DNA from: Halanaerobiales bacterium
GTDB taxonomy: Bacteria; Bacillota_F; Halanaerobiia; DY22613
Assembly (NCBI GenBank): GCA_023128035.1
Contig: JAGMES010000017.1
Location: 1 to 50,498, forward strand
Length of the DNA stretch: 50,498 nucleotides
Reading direction: 5' to 3'
Shown here: one piece after another, positions 37,416-48,400 of the stretch
Layout of the letters: every line of letters starts with the position of its first letter
How positions within the stretch are numbered: the stretch's first letter is position 1
Made by a program: the position numbers and the translations under genes
The notes under the pieces: generated by a model
Seen by the model: the letters and a program-made list of their open reading frames with translations, nothing else
Databases searched by the model: none
What the model was told of the DNA's origin: nothing

Positions 37416-39392
37416 ATGAAACAAGTGTGTGAAAATTTACAAACAATACTAGAAAGACTTGATCTACTTAATGAAAAAAACCAAAACCTTTTATACAAAA
37501 TCCCTAAACTATGGCACTATCAAGCAGAACAGGCTAAAGAGATTTTAGAAGTAAATCCTTATGAGTTTTTTAGTAAATTCATTAGAGAATATTTTTTGAC
37601 GAAAGCTAAACCAGACATCGAAAACTATTTACAACCTCTATCATTTTGTGCCAATGATGAGAACTGGTTAGAAAATGGAAAAATTTATTCAGTTGATATT
37701 CGGTCTGCAACAAGTTGGGATCATGATGGAGATGGAGAACTTGTTCACTATGATTCTACAATTAATGAATTGGGAACATTTTTTAAAACACTCTGTCTAA
37801 TACCACATATGAAGAAAATGGGATTGAATATTTTATATCTTTTACCCATCTATCTGACAAATAAAAGTCATTACAAAACTGGAGAACTCGGTTCAATTTA
37901 TTCTACTAATAATTTCTATAAATTAAATCCAGAACTGCATGATAGAATTCTTGATTTGCCTTCTGATCCGTTTCCAATTGAAGTAGAATTCAAAGCATTA
38001 GTTGAAGCCTGTCATCTAGCTGAAATCAGAGTAACCCTTGATTACCCTATGCGTACCATATCTCGTGATACTGATTTATTAATTAATCATCCAGATTGGT
38101 TTTATTGGATTGATCTTCAAAAATTACCATATTTTCGTGTACTCAATTACAACTTTGTAGGCGAATTACAAAAACCAAATATTGATCTTTTAAAGAAGAT
38201 TTATCCAGCAGAAGAAACAAAAGAGCATATTAAACTTTATACCTATTCACCAGATCAATTAGACCCTGAAGGCTGGTCAAATTTGATCAATAATTACAAT
38301 AATAACCCCAATCAAAACTTTTTAAAAATGGTTGAAGATAAATTTCAAGTAACTACTTCACCATCATTTTCAGATCAAATCAATGATCCACAACCATGCT
38401 GGAGTGATATCACCTACTATCGCTTATATTTAGATGAGCCAACTGTAAGGAATGATTATTTTGGCCCAGATACTCCTCCATTTTTGTTTTATGATTCAAT
38501 TAAAGCAAACAAGTATAAGGGTAACTTACCTAATGTTGAACTCTGGGAGTATTTATCTGATATTATTCCATATTATCAGAAGAATTATGGTATTGATGGT
38601 GCAAGAATTGATATGGCTCATGCACTGCCTGAGCAAATGGAAAAAATGATTATGAAAAAAACATTTGATCTAAATCCTAAGTTTAAATTCATCTCTGAAG
38701 AACTTTGTAATGACTATGATCAAATTGCTAAAGATAAGGGTTATCATGCTATTGTGGGTACCCTTTGGGGGGATGAATACAAATTAACAACTAAAAGTTT
38801 AATCCAGATTTTAAAAAGAATATCTGGCTTATCCCTTCCTGTCCTTGCATGTTCAGAAATACCGGATACTCCTCGTGCAGCATCCAGACCTGGAAAGATT
38901 GATTTTAGTCGAATGACAGCTGTCTTAAATTTCTTTTTACCAACTTCAATTCCATTCATCAATTGTGGCTTTGAATTTCTTGAACGTCAGCCAATGAATC
39001 TTGGGCTTGATGCTTCTGAACAGGATCGGTATGTTCTTGATAAAGACGACCCCTACTATGGACGTTTATCTTTCTATGACCCCTTTCAACTTCATTGGTT
39101 AAATGAAGGCAGTGAAGAAATGATCAACTTAATTGCTAAAAGTGCAAAGATTCACGCAAATTATCAAAATCTGATAAAAAAACCGGATTTACTATTTATC
39201 CGGGGCATAACTGATGATTCAATAGTTCAGTTTGGCTACCGCGATGAAAAAGATCAGCTGATATGTTTGATTAATCTTGATCCTAAAAATGATAAGCAAA
39301 TTCATATGACAGGTAGGTTGCTTTTAAGTTCCAGCCAGAAAATTGATAGAAATAAACTAAAACCATATGAAGTTCGTATTTATTTAAAATAG
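37416..39392 (+). CDS. GH13 maltosyltransferase (maltodextrin glycosyltransferase)
   Basis: A 658-residue alpha-amylase family enzyme. The nucleophile motif is DGARIDMAHALP, the acid/base Glu lies in FISEELCNDYD, and the third acid follows in CSEIPDTPRAASRPG. Further landmarks are INDPQPCWSDITYYRLY, NVELWEYLSDIIPYYQKNYG and RQPMNLGLD. Length and these stretches match the Thermotoga maritima maltosyltransferase (about 640 residues), which moves maltosyl units between maltodextrins and acts in the cytoplasm. No signal peptide is seen, which agrees. A secreted amylase is therefore less likely. It is monocistronic: a strong stem-loop follows 7 bases after the stop. Confidence 0.87.
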   Translation: MKQVCENLQTILERLDLLNEKNQNLLYKIPKLWHYQAEQAKEILEVNPYEFFSKFIREYFLTKAKPDIENYLQPLSFCANDENWLENGKIYSVDIRSATSWDHDGDGELVHYDSTINELGTFFKTLCLIPHMKKMGLNILYLLPIYLTNKSHYKTGELGSIYSTNNFYKLNPELHDRILDLPSDPFPIEVEFKALVEACHLAEIRVTLDYPMRTISRDTDLLINHPDWFYWIDLQKLPYFRVLNYNFVGELQKPNIDLLKKIYPAEETKEHIKLYTYSPDQLDPEGWSNLINNYNNNPNQNFLKMVEDKFQVTTSPSFSDQINDPQPCWSDITYYRLYLDEPTVRNDYFGPDTPPFLFYDSIKANKYKGNLPNVELWEYLSDIIPYYQKNYGIDGARIDMAHALPEQMEKMIMKKTFDLNPKFKFISEELCNDYDQIAKDKGYHAIVGTLWGDEYKLTTKSLIQILKRISGLSLPVLACSEIPDTPRAASRPGKIDFSRMTAVLNFFLPTSIPFINCGFEFLERQPMNLGLDASEQDRYVLDKDDPYYGRLSFYDPFQLHWLNEGSEEMINLIAKSAKIHANYQNLIKKPDLLFIRGITDDSIVQFGYRDEKDQLICLINLDPKNDKQIHMTGRLLLSSSQKIDRNKLKPYEVRIYLK

Positions 39393-39398
39393 CAACTA

Positions 39399-39557
39399 TT
39401 AAAGGGAGGATATTGATTTGAAAATCATATATCCTCCCTTTAGATCTATTAAACTCATTAAAACAAATCCTCCAATATAAACCGATACAATACCAATTAA
39501 CAATAGAATAATATAAAATAGCATTTTCTTATTTTTAATTTTCTTCACTCTCCTCAT
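39399..39557 (-). CDS. small membrane protein next to the broken XRE regulator
   Basis: A 52-residue peptide with a basic start (MRRVKKIKNKK) and a hydrophobic segment (MLFYIILLLIGIVSVYIGG) followed by a second weaker one. The ATG at 39557 lies inside the end of the regulator reading frame, as in many XRE regulator and small membrane protein pairs of Bacillota. The GAGGAG that follows the ATG is internal, and no site precedes it clearly. Its 3' end overlaps the stem-loop that ends the opposing maltosyltransferase gene. Function unknown. Confidence 0.45.
   Translation of the reverse strand: MRRVKKIKNKKMLFYIILLLIGIVSVYIGGFVLMSLIDLKGGYMIFKSISSL
39400..39442. terminator. stem-loop terminator after the maltosyltransferase gene
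   Basis: TAAAGGGAGGATAT (39400-39413) pairs perfectly with 39429-39442 around a 15-base loop. The stem is long and stable for this AT-rich region. The T-run after it is short, so it may work partly by stalling, for both strands. Confidence 0.65.
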
Positions 39558-39692
39558 AAATAAAAATATCTTCAATGCTAACATTGAATAATCTTGCAAT
39601 TTTGAAGCCAGAATAATTGACGGATTATACCTACCCTTTTCCAATGAACCAATTGTTTGTCGGGAAACCTCCAGTTTGTCTGCAAGTTCATT
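39535..39692 (-). pseudogene. XRE-family regulator (YozG-like), N-terminus lost and frameshifted
   Basis: The minus strand reads NELADKLEVSRQTIGSLEKG and RYNPSIILASKL, the recognition part of a small Cro/CI-type HTH protein. One base is missing after ASKL; in the shifted frame it continues ARLFNVSIEDIFIYEESEEN and a stop at 39535-39537, the usual end of this 65-residue family. The first helix (about 15 residues) is missing, because a stop and a 24-bp tandem duplication lie where the start should be. Such regulators usually control a neighbouring membrane protein or ABC transporter, as found here. Confidence 0.7.
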
Positions 39693-39740
39693 TTACATAC
39701 TTGTCAACATTTTTTATTACATACTTGTCAACATTTTTTA
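39693..39740. repeat. perfect 24-bp tandem duplication
   Basis: Positions 39693-39716 and 39717-39740 are identical (TTACATACTTGTCAACATTT and four more bases). Each unit holds TTGACA on the minus strand and a TTGTCAA near-palindrome. It sits exactly at the lost 5' end of the XRE gene and about 160 bases upstream of the ABC ATPase on the plus strand. It may be a duplicated promoter/operator or a replication slippage scar. Confidence 0.8.
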
Positions 39741-39897
39741 AATAATTCAAAAATAAATATTAATTTTTTAAAACATACAAAGTTCAAACTTAACGATTAA
39801 TGGTAATAACGTGTTTTTCTTGCAGGATTTCCTTAACATCTAGCGAAAATACAACATAGCACGCAATTTAAATACCTGAACGTGAAAGGAGATTCAA

Positions 39898-40776
39898 ATG
39901 AACTTAAATATTAATAACCTCAGCAAGCAATACAAAAGAAATATCACAGCACTTAAGAATTTTAGTTTAGATTTACAACCTGGTGTTCTTGGCTTGTTAG
40001 GTCCAAACGGTGCAGGTAAATCTACTTTAATGAGAATTATTGCAACTATAACCAAACCAACAAATGGTAACATTTTCTGGAATGATGTTGATATTGTGAA
40101 ACAGCCCAATATTCTACGCAAAGAACTAGGATATTTACCTCAAGACTTTGGAGTTTATCCCAATCTCAATCCAGTAGAATTTCTTGAATACATGGCAACT
40201 ATCAAAGGAATTGAAGGAAAAGTTGCCAAAACGAGAATCAACGAATTACTCCAGATTTTTAATCTCACCGAAGTTCGAAAAAGACCATTAGGCAGTTTTT
40301 CTGGCGGAATGAAGCGACGAATTGGACTTGCACAAGCTTTATTAAATGATCCAAAGTTATTAATTCTTGATGAACCAACCGTTGGACTGGATCCTGAAGA
40401 GAGGCTAGGTTTTAGAAACTTAGTCACTGATCTTGCATCTGATCGGATTATTATTCTCTCTACTCACATTGTTTCTGATATTGAAGCTACAGCTACGAAG
40501 ATCGCCATTATTTCACATGGTTCATTGTTATCACATGGTATTGCAGACAATTTAGTCAGTTCGATTCAAGGAAAAGTTTGGGAATGGGCCAGTCCTGCGA
40601 ACGATCTTCCAGAGATTAAAGCTCGTTTTCTAGTCAGTAGTACGATCAGAAAAAATGAAAATATCAAAGTACGGGTTATTTCTGATGACTCCCCTGTTCC
40701 TCATGCTACACCTATCTCACCAACCTTAGAAGATGCTTATCTTTTCTATATAGCCAAAAACGGGGAGAACTTCTGA
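39898..40776 (+). CDS. ABC transporter ATP-binding protein
   Basis: A 292-residue ATPase of the type used for antibiotic, bacteriocin or sodium export (CcmA/NatA class). Walker A is LLGPNGAGKST (about residues 33-43), the Q-loop lies in YLPQDFG, the signature is FSGGMKRR, Walker B is LLILDEPTVGLD and the H-loop is LSTHIV. A C-terminal extension of about 70 residues after the core is normal for this class. The ATG at 39898 has AAAGGAG 6 bases upstream. It overlaps the permease gene by TGATG, so the two form one transporter. Regulation by the now broken XRE gene next door is likely to have existed. Confidence 0.9.
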   Translation: MNLNINNLSKQYKRNITALKNFSLDLQPGVLGLLGPNGAGKSTLMRIIATITKPTNGNIFWNDVDIVKQPNILRKELGYLPQDFGVYPNLNPVEFLEYMATIKGIEGKVAKTRINELLQIFNLTEVRKRPLGSFSGGMKRRIGLAQALLNDPKLLILDEPTVGLDPEERLGFRNLVTDLASDRIIILSTHIVSDIEATATKIAIISHGSLLSHGIADNLVSSIQGKVWEWASPANDLPEIKARFLVSSTIRKNENIKVRVISDDSPVPHATPISPTLEDAYLFYIAKNGENF

Positions 40777-42368
40777 TGTTACTAAAAACTCTTTTTCAAC
40801 TTATGAAAGCTGATTTTTTAGAAAGAACCCGCCGCTATAGTTTTTTTATAATTCTTGGTCTTACTATTTATTGTGGATATGTTTTTGTTCCTTCATCTCA
40901 AGCTAATTATACAACTTTAAGCGTAAGCTCATATCGTGGGTTTTATAATTCTGCCTGGATTGGTTGCAGTGTAGCAATGATGACAGCACTATTTTTATCA
41001 TTTGCAGGATTTTATCTGGTCAAAGATACGATTAGAAGAGATGAAACTACTGGAGTTGGACAAATTATTGCCACTACACCTTTACGCAAGTTAGTCTATA
41101 TTTTGGGAAAAATGTTGAGTAATTTTGCGGTTTTAACAATTATCATAGCTGTGATGATAGTTATAGCAGGGCTTATGCAGATAATTTCGGGAGAAGTTTT
41201 ACATATTGATCTCTGGAACTTAATTTCCCCATTTATCTTTCTCGTTCTACCTCCTATGCTTGTTGTCTCTTCTCTCGCACTATTATTTGAAACTATTCCT
41301 GGGTTACGTGCAGGATTTGGAAATGTAGTTTATTTTGCTCTCTGGGTTGTTTTGATAATTTTCGAAATACCTGATTTTAGCTCATTTTCAGCAGTTAATC
41401 ATCTTTTTGCCTTAAATATCCCCCTAAATAGTATTATGAAAACAGCTCAAGCTACTCTTACAAATTATCAGAATGTTTATAATTTTGGACTCCAATTTAG
41501 TCACACTACATCACCAGCGTTTATCTGGGAAGGAATTCAATGGACAAAAGAATTAATTACCGGACGAGTGTTTTGGATTATAGTCCCACTTTTAATCTCA
41601 ATACTGACAGCTTTTCTTTTTCATCGTTTTGACCCATCTTATGAAAAGAAATCTGTTAAAAATAAATCACTTGAACCTATAACAAATCTTCAAAATGATA
41701 ATCGTGTAGCAAAACCTTTTAACTCAATTAAATTAACTACCTATAAAACGAGTCTTTTTAAACTACACCCCACTAAGATGCTAAAAAATGAATTACGCTT
41801 TATGTTAAAAGGATTACCCTGGTGGTGGTATGGAGTTGCAATTGGGTTAGTTGTTCTTAGTTTGTTTTTGCCATTCAATACAGCAAGGAATATTATTTTA
41901 TCATTATGCTGGATATGGCCGTTACTCATTTGGTCTGCTATGGGAACGCGTGAACTCATTTACCAAACTGATCAGTTAGTCTTTTCTGCCCCCTATCCAC
42001 TAACATTTCAACTTCTAATACGGTGGTTAGCTGGTGTTCTACTTACTATGCTAATCGGAGGTGGTATTGGTATTCGTCTTTTATTTGCTTGCAATTTTAG
42101 TAGTTTTTTGGGCTGGCTGGTAGCTACGATTTTTATCTCCTCTCTAGCATTTTGTTTGGGAGTTTGGAGTGGAAACAATAAGTTATTTGAAGTCATATAT
42201 ACTGTGATCTGGTATCTTAGTACATTTTCTAAAGTGCCATCTTTAGATTTTATGTGTAAGCTAGATGATTCAATCAACTCACAGAGACCACTAATTTATC
42301 TTGCTCTATCTATTTTCTTATTCGGAATGACTATCCTTGGTCGTAAACTTAAAATGAATAAACGGTAA
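40776..42368 (+). CDS. ABC transporter permease
   Basis: A 530-residue membrane protein with about twelve hydrophobic helices in two halves joined by a hydrophilic linker (about residues 290-335, HRFDPSYEKKS onward). The N-terminal half shows the ABC-2 pattern with DTIRRDETTGVGQIIATTPL after helix 2; the C-terminal half begins with MLKNELRFMLKG and repeats a shorter form (RELIYQTDQLVFSAPYPL). This fits an ABC-2 type permease in which two units are fused. The substrate is unknown. It is read with the ATPase and is not on the strand of the biosynthetic genes, so a link to the natural product is only possible. Confidence 0.8.
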   Translation: MLLKTLFQLMKADFLERTRRYSFFIILGLTIYCGYVFVPSSQANYTTLSVSSYRGFYNSAWIGCSVAMMTALFLSFAGFYLVKDTIRRDETTGVGQIIATTPLRKLVYILGKMLSNFAVLTIIIAVMIVIAGLMQIISGEVLHIDLWNLISPFIFLVLPPMLVVSSLALLFETIPGLRAGFGNVVYFALWVVLIIFEIPDFSSFSAVNHLFALNIPLNSIMKTAQATLTNYQNVYNFGLQFSHTTSPAFIWEGIQWTKELITGRVFWIIVPLLISILTAFLFHRFDPSYEKKSVKNKSLEPITNLQNDNRVAKPFNSIKLTTYKTSLFKLHPTKMLKNELRFMLKGLPWWWYGVAIGLVVLSLFLPFNTARNIILSLCWIWPLLIWSAMGTRELIYQTDQLVFSAPYPLTFQLLIRWLAGVLLTMLIGGGIGIRLLFACNFSSFLGWLVATIFISSLAFCLGVWSGNNKLFEVIYTVIWYLSTFSKVPSLDFMCKLDDSINSQRPLIYLALSIFLFGMTILGRKLKMNKR

Positions 42369-42383
42369 GTAATTTTAACAAAG

Positions 42384-42424
42384 AAAGACCTTGAATGAAG
42401 TATCTCTACTCACTCAAGGTCTTT
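42384..42424. terminator. bidirectional terminator between converging genes
   Basis: AAAGACCTTGA (42384-42394) pairs with TCAAGGTCTTT (42414-42424). A T-run follows on the plus strand (CTTTTTTG) and T-rich sequence on the minus strand. It separates the permease gene from the converging NRPS gene whose stop lies 5 bases away. Confidence 0.85.
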
Positions 42425-42428
42425 TTTG

Positions 42429-45400
42429 TTATTCTTCTGTAGTAGTTGCTATTTCATCTAAAGATAGCACTATGTCCATATTCTGCTGAAACATTTGATC
42501 AAAACTATTTGCTAGTTGAATCACATTAGGTAACTTAAATATTGAGTAATGATCTCCTTCGATCTCTTCTGAACTGATCAGTTTTTGACAATATTCATTC
42601 CATTTGACATGATTTAATCTGTTTGTATCTTTTGCCTTTATGAAATGAACCTGTGTTTTTATCTGACCTGCTGGAAGATATCTCATGCGTGCCTGGCTCA
42701 GTGCACGCACAACATTAACGCGATAAAGTAATTCTGTGATTTCTAATTGATCGAAATTCGGGATAGGTTTTGCTAAAGAATCTGGGATAGCTTTGCTAAC
42801 CATCTCCACATTTAAGTTTTCAGCTTCTACAAAGTTCATAAGCAACATCCACAATTCTTCTAAATCCTTTGCTTTATTTAGTTTTTCAATGATTTCATTG
42901 TCTCCTACAATTTCTTGAAGCCATTCAAGCTCTGTTTCAACTGTGAATTCGCTTTGATGTATTTGGTCTTTTGTAGGTGCTGGTGAATCAAACAACACCA
43001 ATTGCTTGACTTCATCTTGTAGATTTTCTAATTGTTTTACAATTTCAAATGCAATAGTACCACCAATACTCCAACCTGCGATATAGTAAGGACCTTCTGG
43101 CTGAATCTTTTTGATTTTTGCTATATAATCTACTGCGATCTCTTTGATTGTAATATTCTTAAGACCTGCGTTTGGAAGATCACTATTGATACCCCAATAA
43201 TTGAAATCAGTTTTAGAATAATTACTAAATTCTAGATATCCTTCTGTAGTTCCACTACCATCATGGATTAGGAAGAGATTTTTGGTTTTATCCTTTCCTC
43301 TTCTCAACAAAACTACATGATCGTATACTTCGGTAATTCTTCTTTCCTTGTTTTCAATCTTTTGTACCAGATCTTTAATAGTTGGTGTTACAAAAAACTC
43401 TATTAAAGACAGTTCTACATCAAACTCATTAGAGATTTTGTAAACTAAATATGTTGCTTTGATTGAATGTCCACCCAATTCAAAGAAGTTATCATAGATT
43501 CCAACTTTCTCAACACTTAAGACCTCAGCCCAAATAGTAGCCATTCTTTCTTCTAATTCATTTCGAGGAGCTACGTACTCTGTAGCTACAACCTGACTAC
43601 CATCTGTTTTTGGTAATGCTTTTCGATCAATCTTACCATTAGCTGACAATGGAATCTTATCTAATTTCACAAAATAGGATGGAATCATATAGTCTGGTAA
43701 TCCTTTTGCTAGATATGTTCGTAAATCTGCTACTACTAATTCTTCAGCTGATACAAAATATCCACATAAATAATTATTCTGATTCTCATCTTCTAAATCT
43801 ACTACTACCACTTCTTGAATTGAGTCATGATTTAATAATTGTTTTTCAATCTCTCCTAACTCAATTCTAAATCCTCTGATTTTTACCTGGTGGTCAATTC
43901 TACCAAGGAATTCTATATTTCCATCTGGAAGCCATCTTACTAAGTCTCCTGTTTTATACATTCTCTCTCTAGCTTTAAATGGATTTTCAACAAATTTTTC
44001 ATCTGTTAATTCTCGTCTATTTAGATAGCCTCTTGCTAATCCAGTTCCTGCCAGACATAATTCTCCGGATACACCAATTGGTTGCAACTGATTGAATTCA
44101 TTTAGTATATAAGTTTGAATATTTTGCAATGGTTTTCCAATCGGTACATTGGTTTCATCTCTTAAATCTGTCAAAGGATATTGAGTACTATAAATTGTTG
44201 ATTCTGTTGGGCCATATAGATTTTCTAGAGTTACACCATTTATTAACTGATAGAATTTTTTCACCAATTCAGTAGAAATTGCTTCACCTGCTGCAAAAAC
44301 ATATTTTAGTTTACTAAGTGCTTGCAAATCTTCCTCTACTGCCATCTTCAAAAATACATTGAGCATAGATGGAACAAAATTAATATGTGTTACACCATAT
44401 CTATCAATGGTACGACATATCTGAGTTGGATCTTTTTCTCCATCTTTCTTTAGAATGACAAGTTTCCCGTTTCCTAGAATCCAGCCAAATATTTCTGATA
44501 ACGAAACATCAAATGTATATGCTGTTTTTAATAAATATGTGTCATTTTCTGTTGGTGTGTATTTTCGATTTAATGCAGTTAAAAGGTTTACTACACTTCT
44601 GTGTTCAATCATAACTCCTTTTGGTTTTCCAGTTGAACCTGATGTATAAATTATATAAGCTAAATCTGTAGGTTGAGTCATAATTTCAAGGTTTGTACTA
44701 TCTCCAGTATAGAAGAGTTCTTCTTCAATATTGAGAATTTCACCATTGAATTTAATCTGATCTTTAAGATGCTGCTGTGTTAATAAAATCGAAGTCTGGC
44801 TATCACTTAACATATAATTGATCCTATCTTCTGGATAATCTGGATCAATAGGAAGATAAGCTCCACCAGCTTTTAGTACAGCAAAAATTCCAACAATCAT
44901 CTCAAATGAACGATCAAACATCATTCCTACAATCTGGTTTTGTACTCCTTTTTCTCTTAAAACCCGGGCCAGCCCATTGCCCCTCACGTTCAACTGCCGA
45001 TAACTCAACTCTTCCCCCTCAAAGATCAAAGCAGTCTTTTCAGGAGTTCTTTCCACAGCTTCTTCAAATATGTCTACAAGAGTTTTCTCGTTAGGGAATT
45101 CTTCAACAGTTTGATTAAACACATGTACCAATTGATTTTTCTCTTCCTCATTAAGAAGATCAATCGCCTTAATCTGAATCTCTGGATTTTCAACTACTTC
45201 TCTGATAATATTTACAAAATGATCTGACATTCTTTTAATTGTCGCTGGTTTAAATAGATCAGTATTATAGCTAAAAGTTAATCTTATTTCATCTTGAGCT
45301 TCCACAGCATTAAACATTAAGTCAAATTTAGTCGTCTTATTTTCAAATTTATAAGGAGTCATTTTCAAATCAGATTTGACATCTGGCGAACCACTCATAT

Positions 45401-48400
45401 CTTCAACATTGTGCAACATAAACATTGTATCGAATAGTGGATTTCTGCTCATATCTCTTGGTAAATTGAGCTGATCTACCAGCATCTCAAACTGATAATC
45501 TTGATTTTCAAATGCACCTAAAGCATTTTTCTTAACCTCATCTAAAAATGTTTTAAACGACTTATCTACATTTGGATAATTTCTCATAACTAATGTATTA
45601 ACAAACATTCCAATGATATTCTCTAAATCTGCGTGTCGTCTACCTGCTGTTGGAGAACCAACCACTATATCTTCCTGACCGGCATATTTCGATAATAATA
45701 CATTATAAGCTGCTAATAATGTCATATATAAGGTTGAACCAAAATTAGTGTTTACCTCTTTTATCTTTGCTGTCAAATCCTGATCTAAGCTAAACTTATA
45801 ATCATCACCAGCATAAGTCTTCATAACTGGTCTTGGATAATCAGTTGGCAGATTTAATACCGGAATCTCACCAGCAAAAGTTTCTAACCAGTGTTGTTCC
45901 TGAATTTTAATCTTCTCTGATGCGAAAAGTTCATTCTGCCAGACTGCGAAATCTTTATACTGCAAAGGTAAGTTTGGTAAGTCATATCCTGCAAATAAAT
46001 AAGCAAAGTCTCTGATCAAGTTTGTTGTGGAAACTCCATCTGAGATGATATGATGCATATCTACCAAAAATACATGTTTGTTTTCAGCAAACTTAACCAT
46101 AGCTACACGCAATAATGGTGCTTTACTTAAATCAAATGGTTTGATTAATCCTTTTACTGTACTCTCAAGTTCAGATTCTGTGACTTCCAACTCAGTTATT
46201 GAAAAATCTACTTCATCATGAATTCTTTGGACTAATTCTCCATCTATCATCTCAAATGATGTTCTAAATGCTTCGTGACGTTTGATCAAGTTTTTGAATA
46301 CGTTTGTAAAGATTTCCTTATCTAATTCACCTTCCAAAATCATTACTGTTGGCATATTATAAGTAATATTTTCGCCTTCTAACTGTCTTAAAGCATAAAT
46401 CCGTTTTTGTGCTGAAGAAACAGGATAATATTCTCTCTTTTCTACTGGTTCAATAGCAGTAAAGACCGTTTTCTTCGCCTGCTGAACATATTCTACTAAT
46501 TCTTTGATAGTTGGTGTTTTAAAAATCTCCTGCAAAGGCATTTCAACGTTAAATTCTTTCAATACCTTTGAAGTCAGTTGAATTGCTTTTAAGGAATGAC
46601 CACCTAGCTCAAAAAAATTATCATTTATGCCAACTTTCTCAACAGATAAGACTTCTGACCAGATTTTAGCCATCTTTTCTTCTGCTTCATCTTGAGGAGC
46701 TACATACTCTGTACCTAACTCTAGATTACCTTCTGGTGTAGGTAAAGCTTTACGATCTACTTTACCATTTCGGGTCAATGGCATCTTATCTAAACTGATG
46801 AAATATGATGGGATCATGTATTCTGGTAAATCTTTTGCTAGATATGTTCTCAAATCTGCTACTGATATTTCTGTGTCTGTAACAATATATGCACAGAGAT
46901 ATTTAGTATCATTTTGGTCTGCTTTATCTATAACAATAGTTTCTCGAATCATTTCATGCTCTAATAACCTATTTTCAATTTCACCGAGTTCAATTCTAAA
47001 ACCTCGAATTTTAACTTGATAATCAATCCTACCCAAGAACTCAATATTTCCATCTAGATACCATCTTGTCAGGTCTCCAGTCCGATACATCCGTTCTCCC
47101 GTATATGGGTTAGTCACAAATTTCTTATCTGTCAATTCTGCATTATTTAAATAACCTCTAGCAAGACCATCTCCTGAGATACATAACTCACCTGGAACGC
47201 CCACAGGTTGAAGTTGATCACTCTTATCTAAGATATATACCTTAGTATTATCAATAGGTTTACCAATTGGAATATTATTGTATTGCTTATCTACTTCATA
47301 GTGTGTAGTAACTACTGTATTTTCAGTTGGCCCATAGTTATTGATTAATTGATAATTAGTATCCTGATAGAATTTCAACTTATCTCCACCTGTAAGCAAC
47401 TTTCTTAATGAATTGTTCTTAAGTGTCATAAATTGCTCACAAAGCTGAGTTGGTAAAAAACTAATTGTTATTTGATTTTCTTCAAAATATGCATTTAATT
47501 TGTTAACATCTAATCTCATTTCTTCTGCAATCACATGAATTGTTGCACCACTTATTATGTAAGGGAATATTTCCCATACTGATGCATCAAATCCGAATCC
47601 CGCATATTTTGTACTACAATCTAAAGAAGTTATTTCATAATAATTTATATGCCAATATGTCAAATTAACTAAAGATTTATGTTCAATCAATACTCCCTTT
47701 GGTTTTCCAGTAGAACCTGAAGTATAAATAACATAAGCTAGGTCATTAGATTTGTTGACAATTTCAATATTGGCAAAATCATTAGAATATAAATCTTCGT
47801 TATCTAGACTAATAACTTCTTCTACAAATTCCAACTTATCTTTTAGATGATTTTGTGTTAGCACAATATTGCTATGACTATCATTAACCATATACTCTAT
47901 TCTCTCAACTGGATATTGTGCATCAATAGGCAAATAAGCTCCTCCAGCTTTTAAGATTCCCAAAATTCCAATGAACATTTCTAAGCCTGGTTCTACCATG
48001 ATTCCAACTATTTGATCAGCTCTAACCCCTTTGTCTCTTAATAATCCAGCCAATTGATCAGATTTTTTATTTAATTCACGATAAGTCAACTGTTGGTTTT
48101 CAAAAACTATAGCATTCTTATCTGGAGTTTGGTTAACTTGATCAATAAAGAGGTGATGAATCACTTTATCTTTTGGATATTCTGTATTTGTTTGGTTAAA
48201 TTCGTACAATAACTGACTCTTTTCTTCCTCAGTAATCATAGTGATTGCTTGCATTTTAGCATCAGGATTTTTAACAACTTCTTCAACGATATTTACAAAA
48301 TGTTTTGCCATTCTTCTAATGGTTTCTTCTTTAAATAAATTAGTGTTATAAGTAAAACTTAGTCTGGTTCCCTGATTAGTTTCGATTGCATGTAATAATA

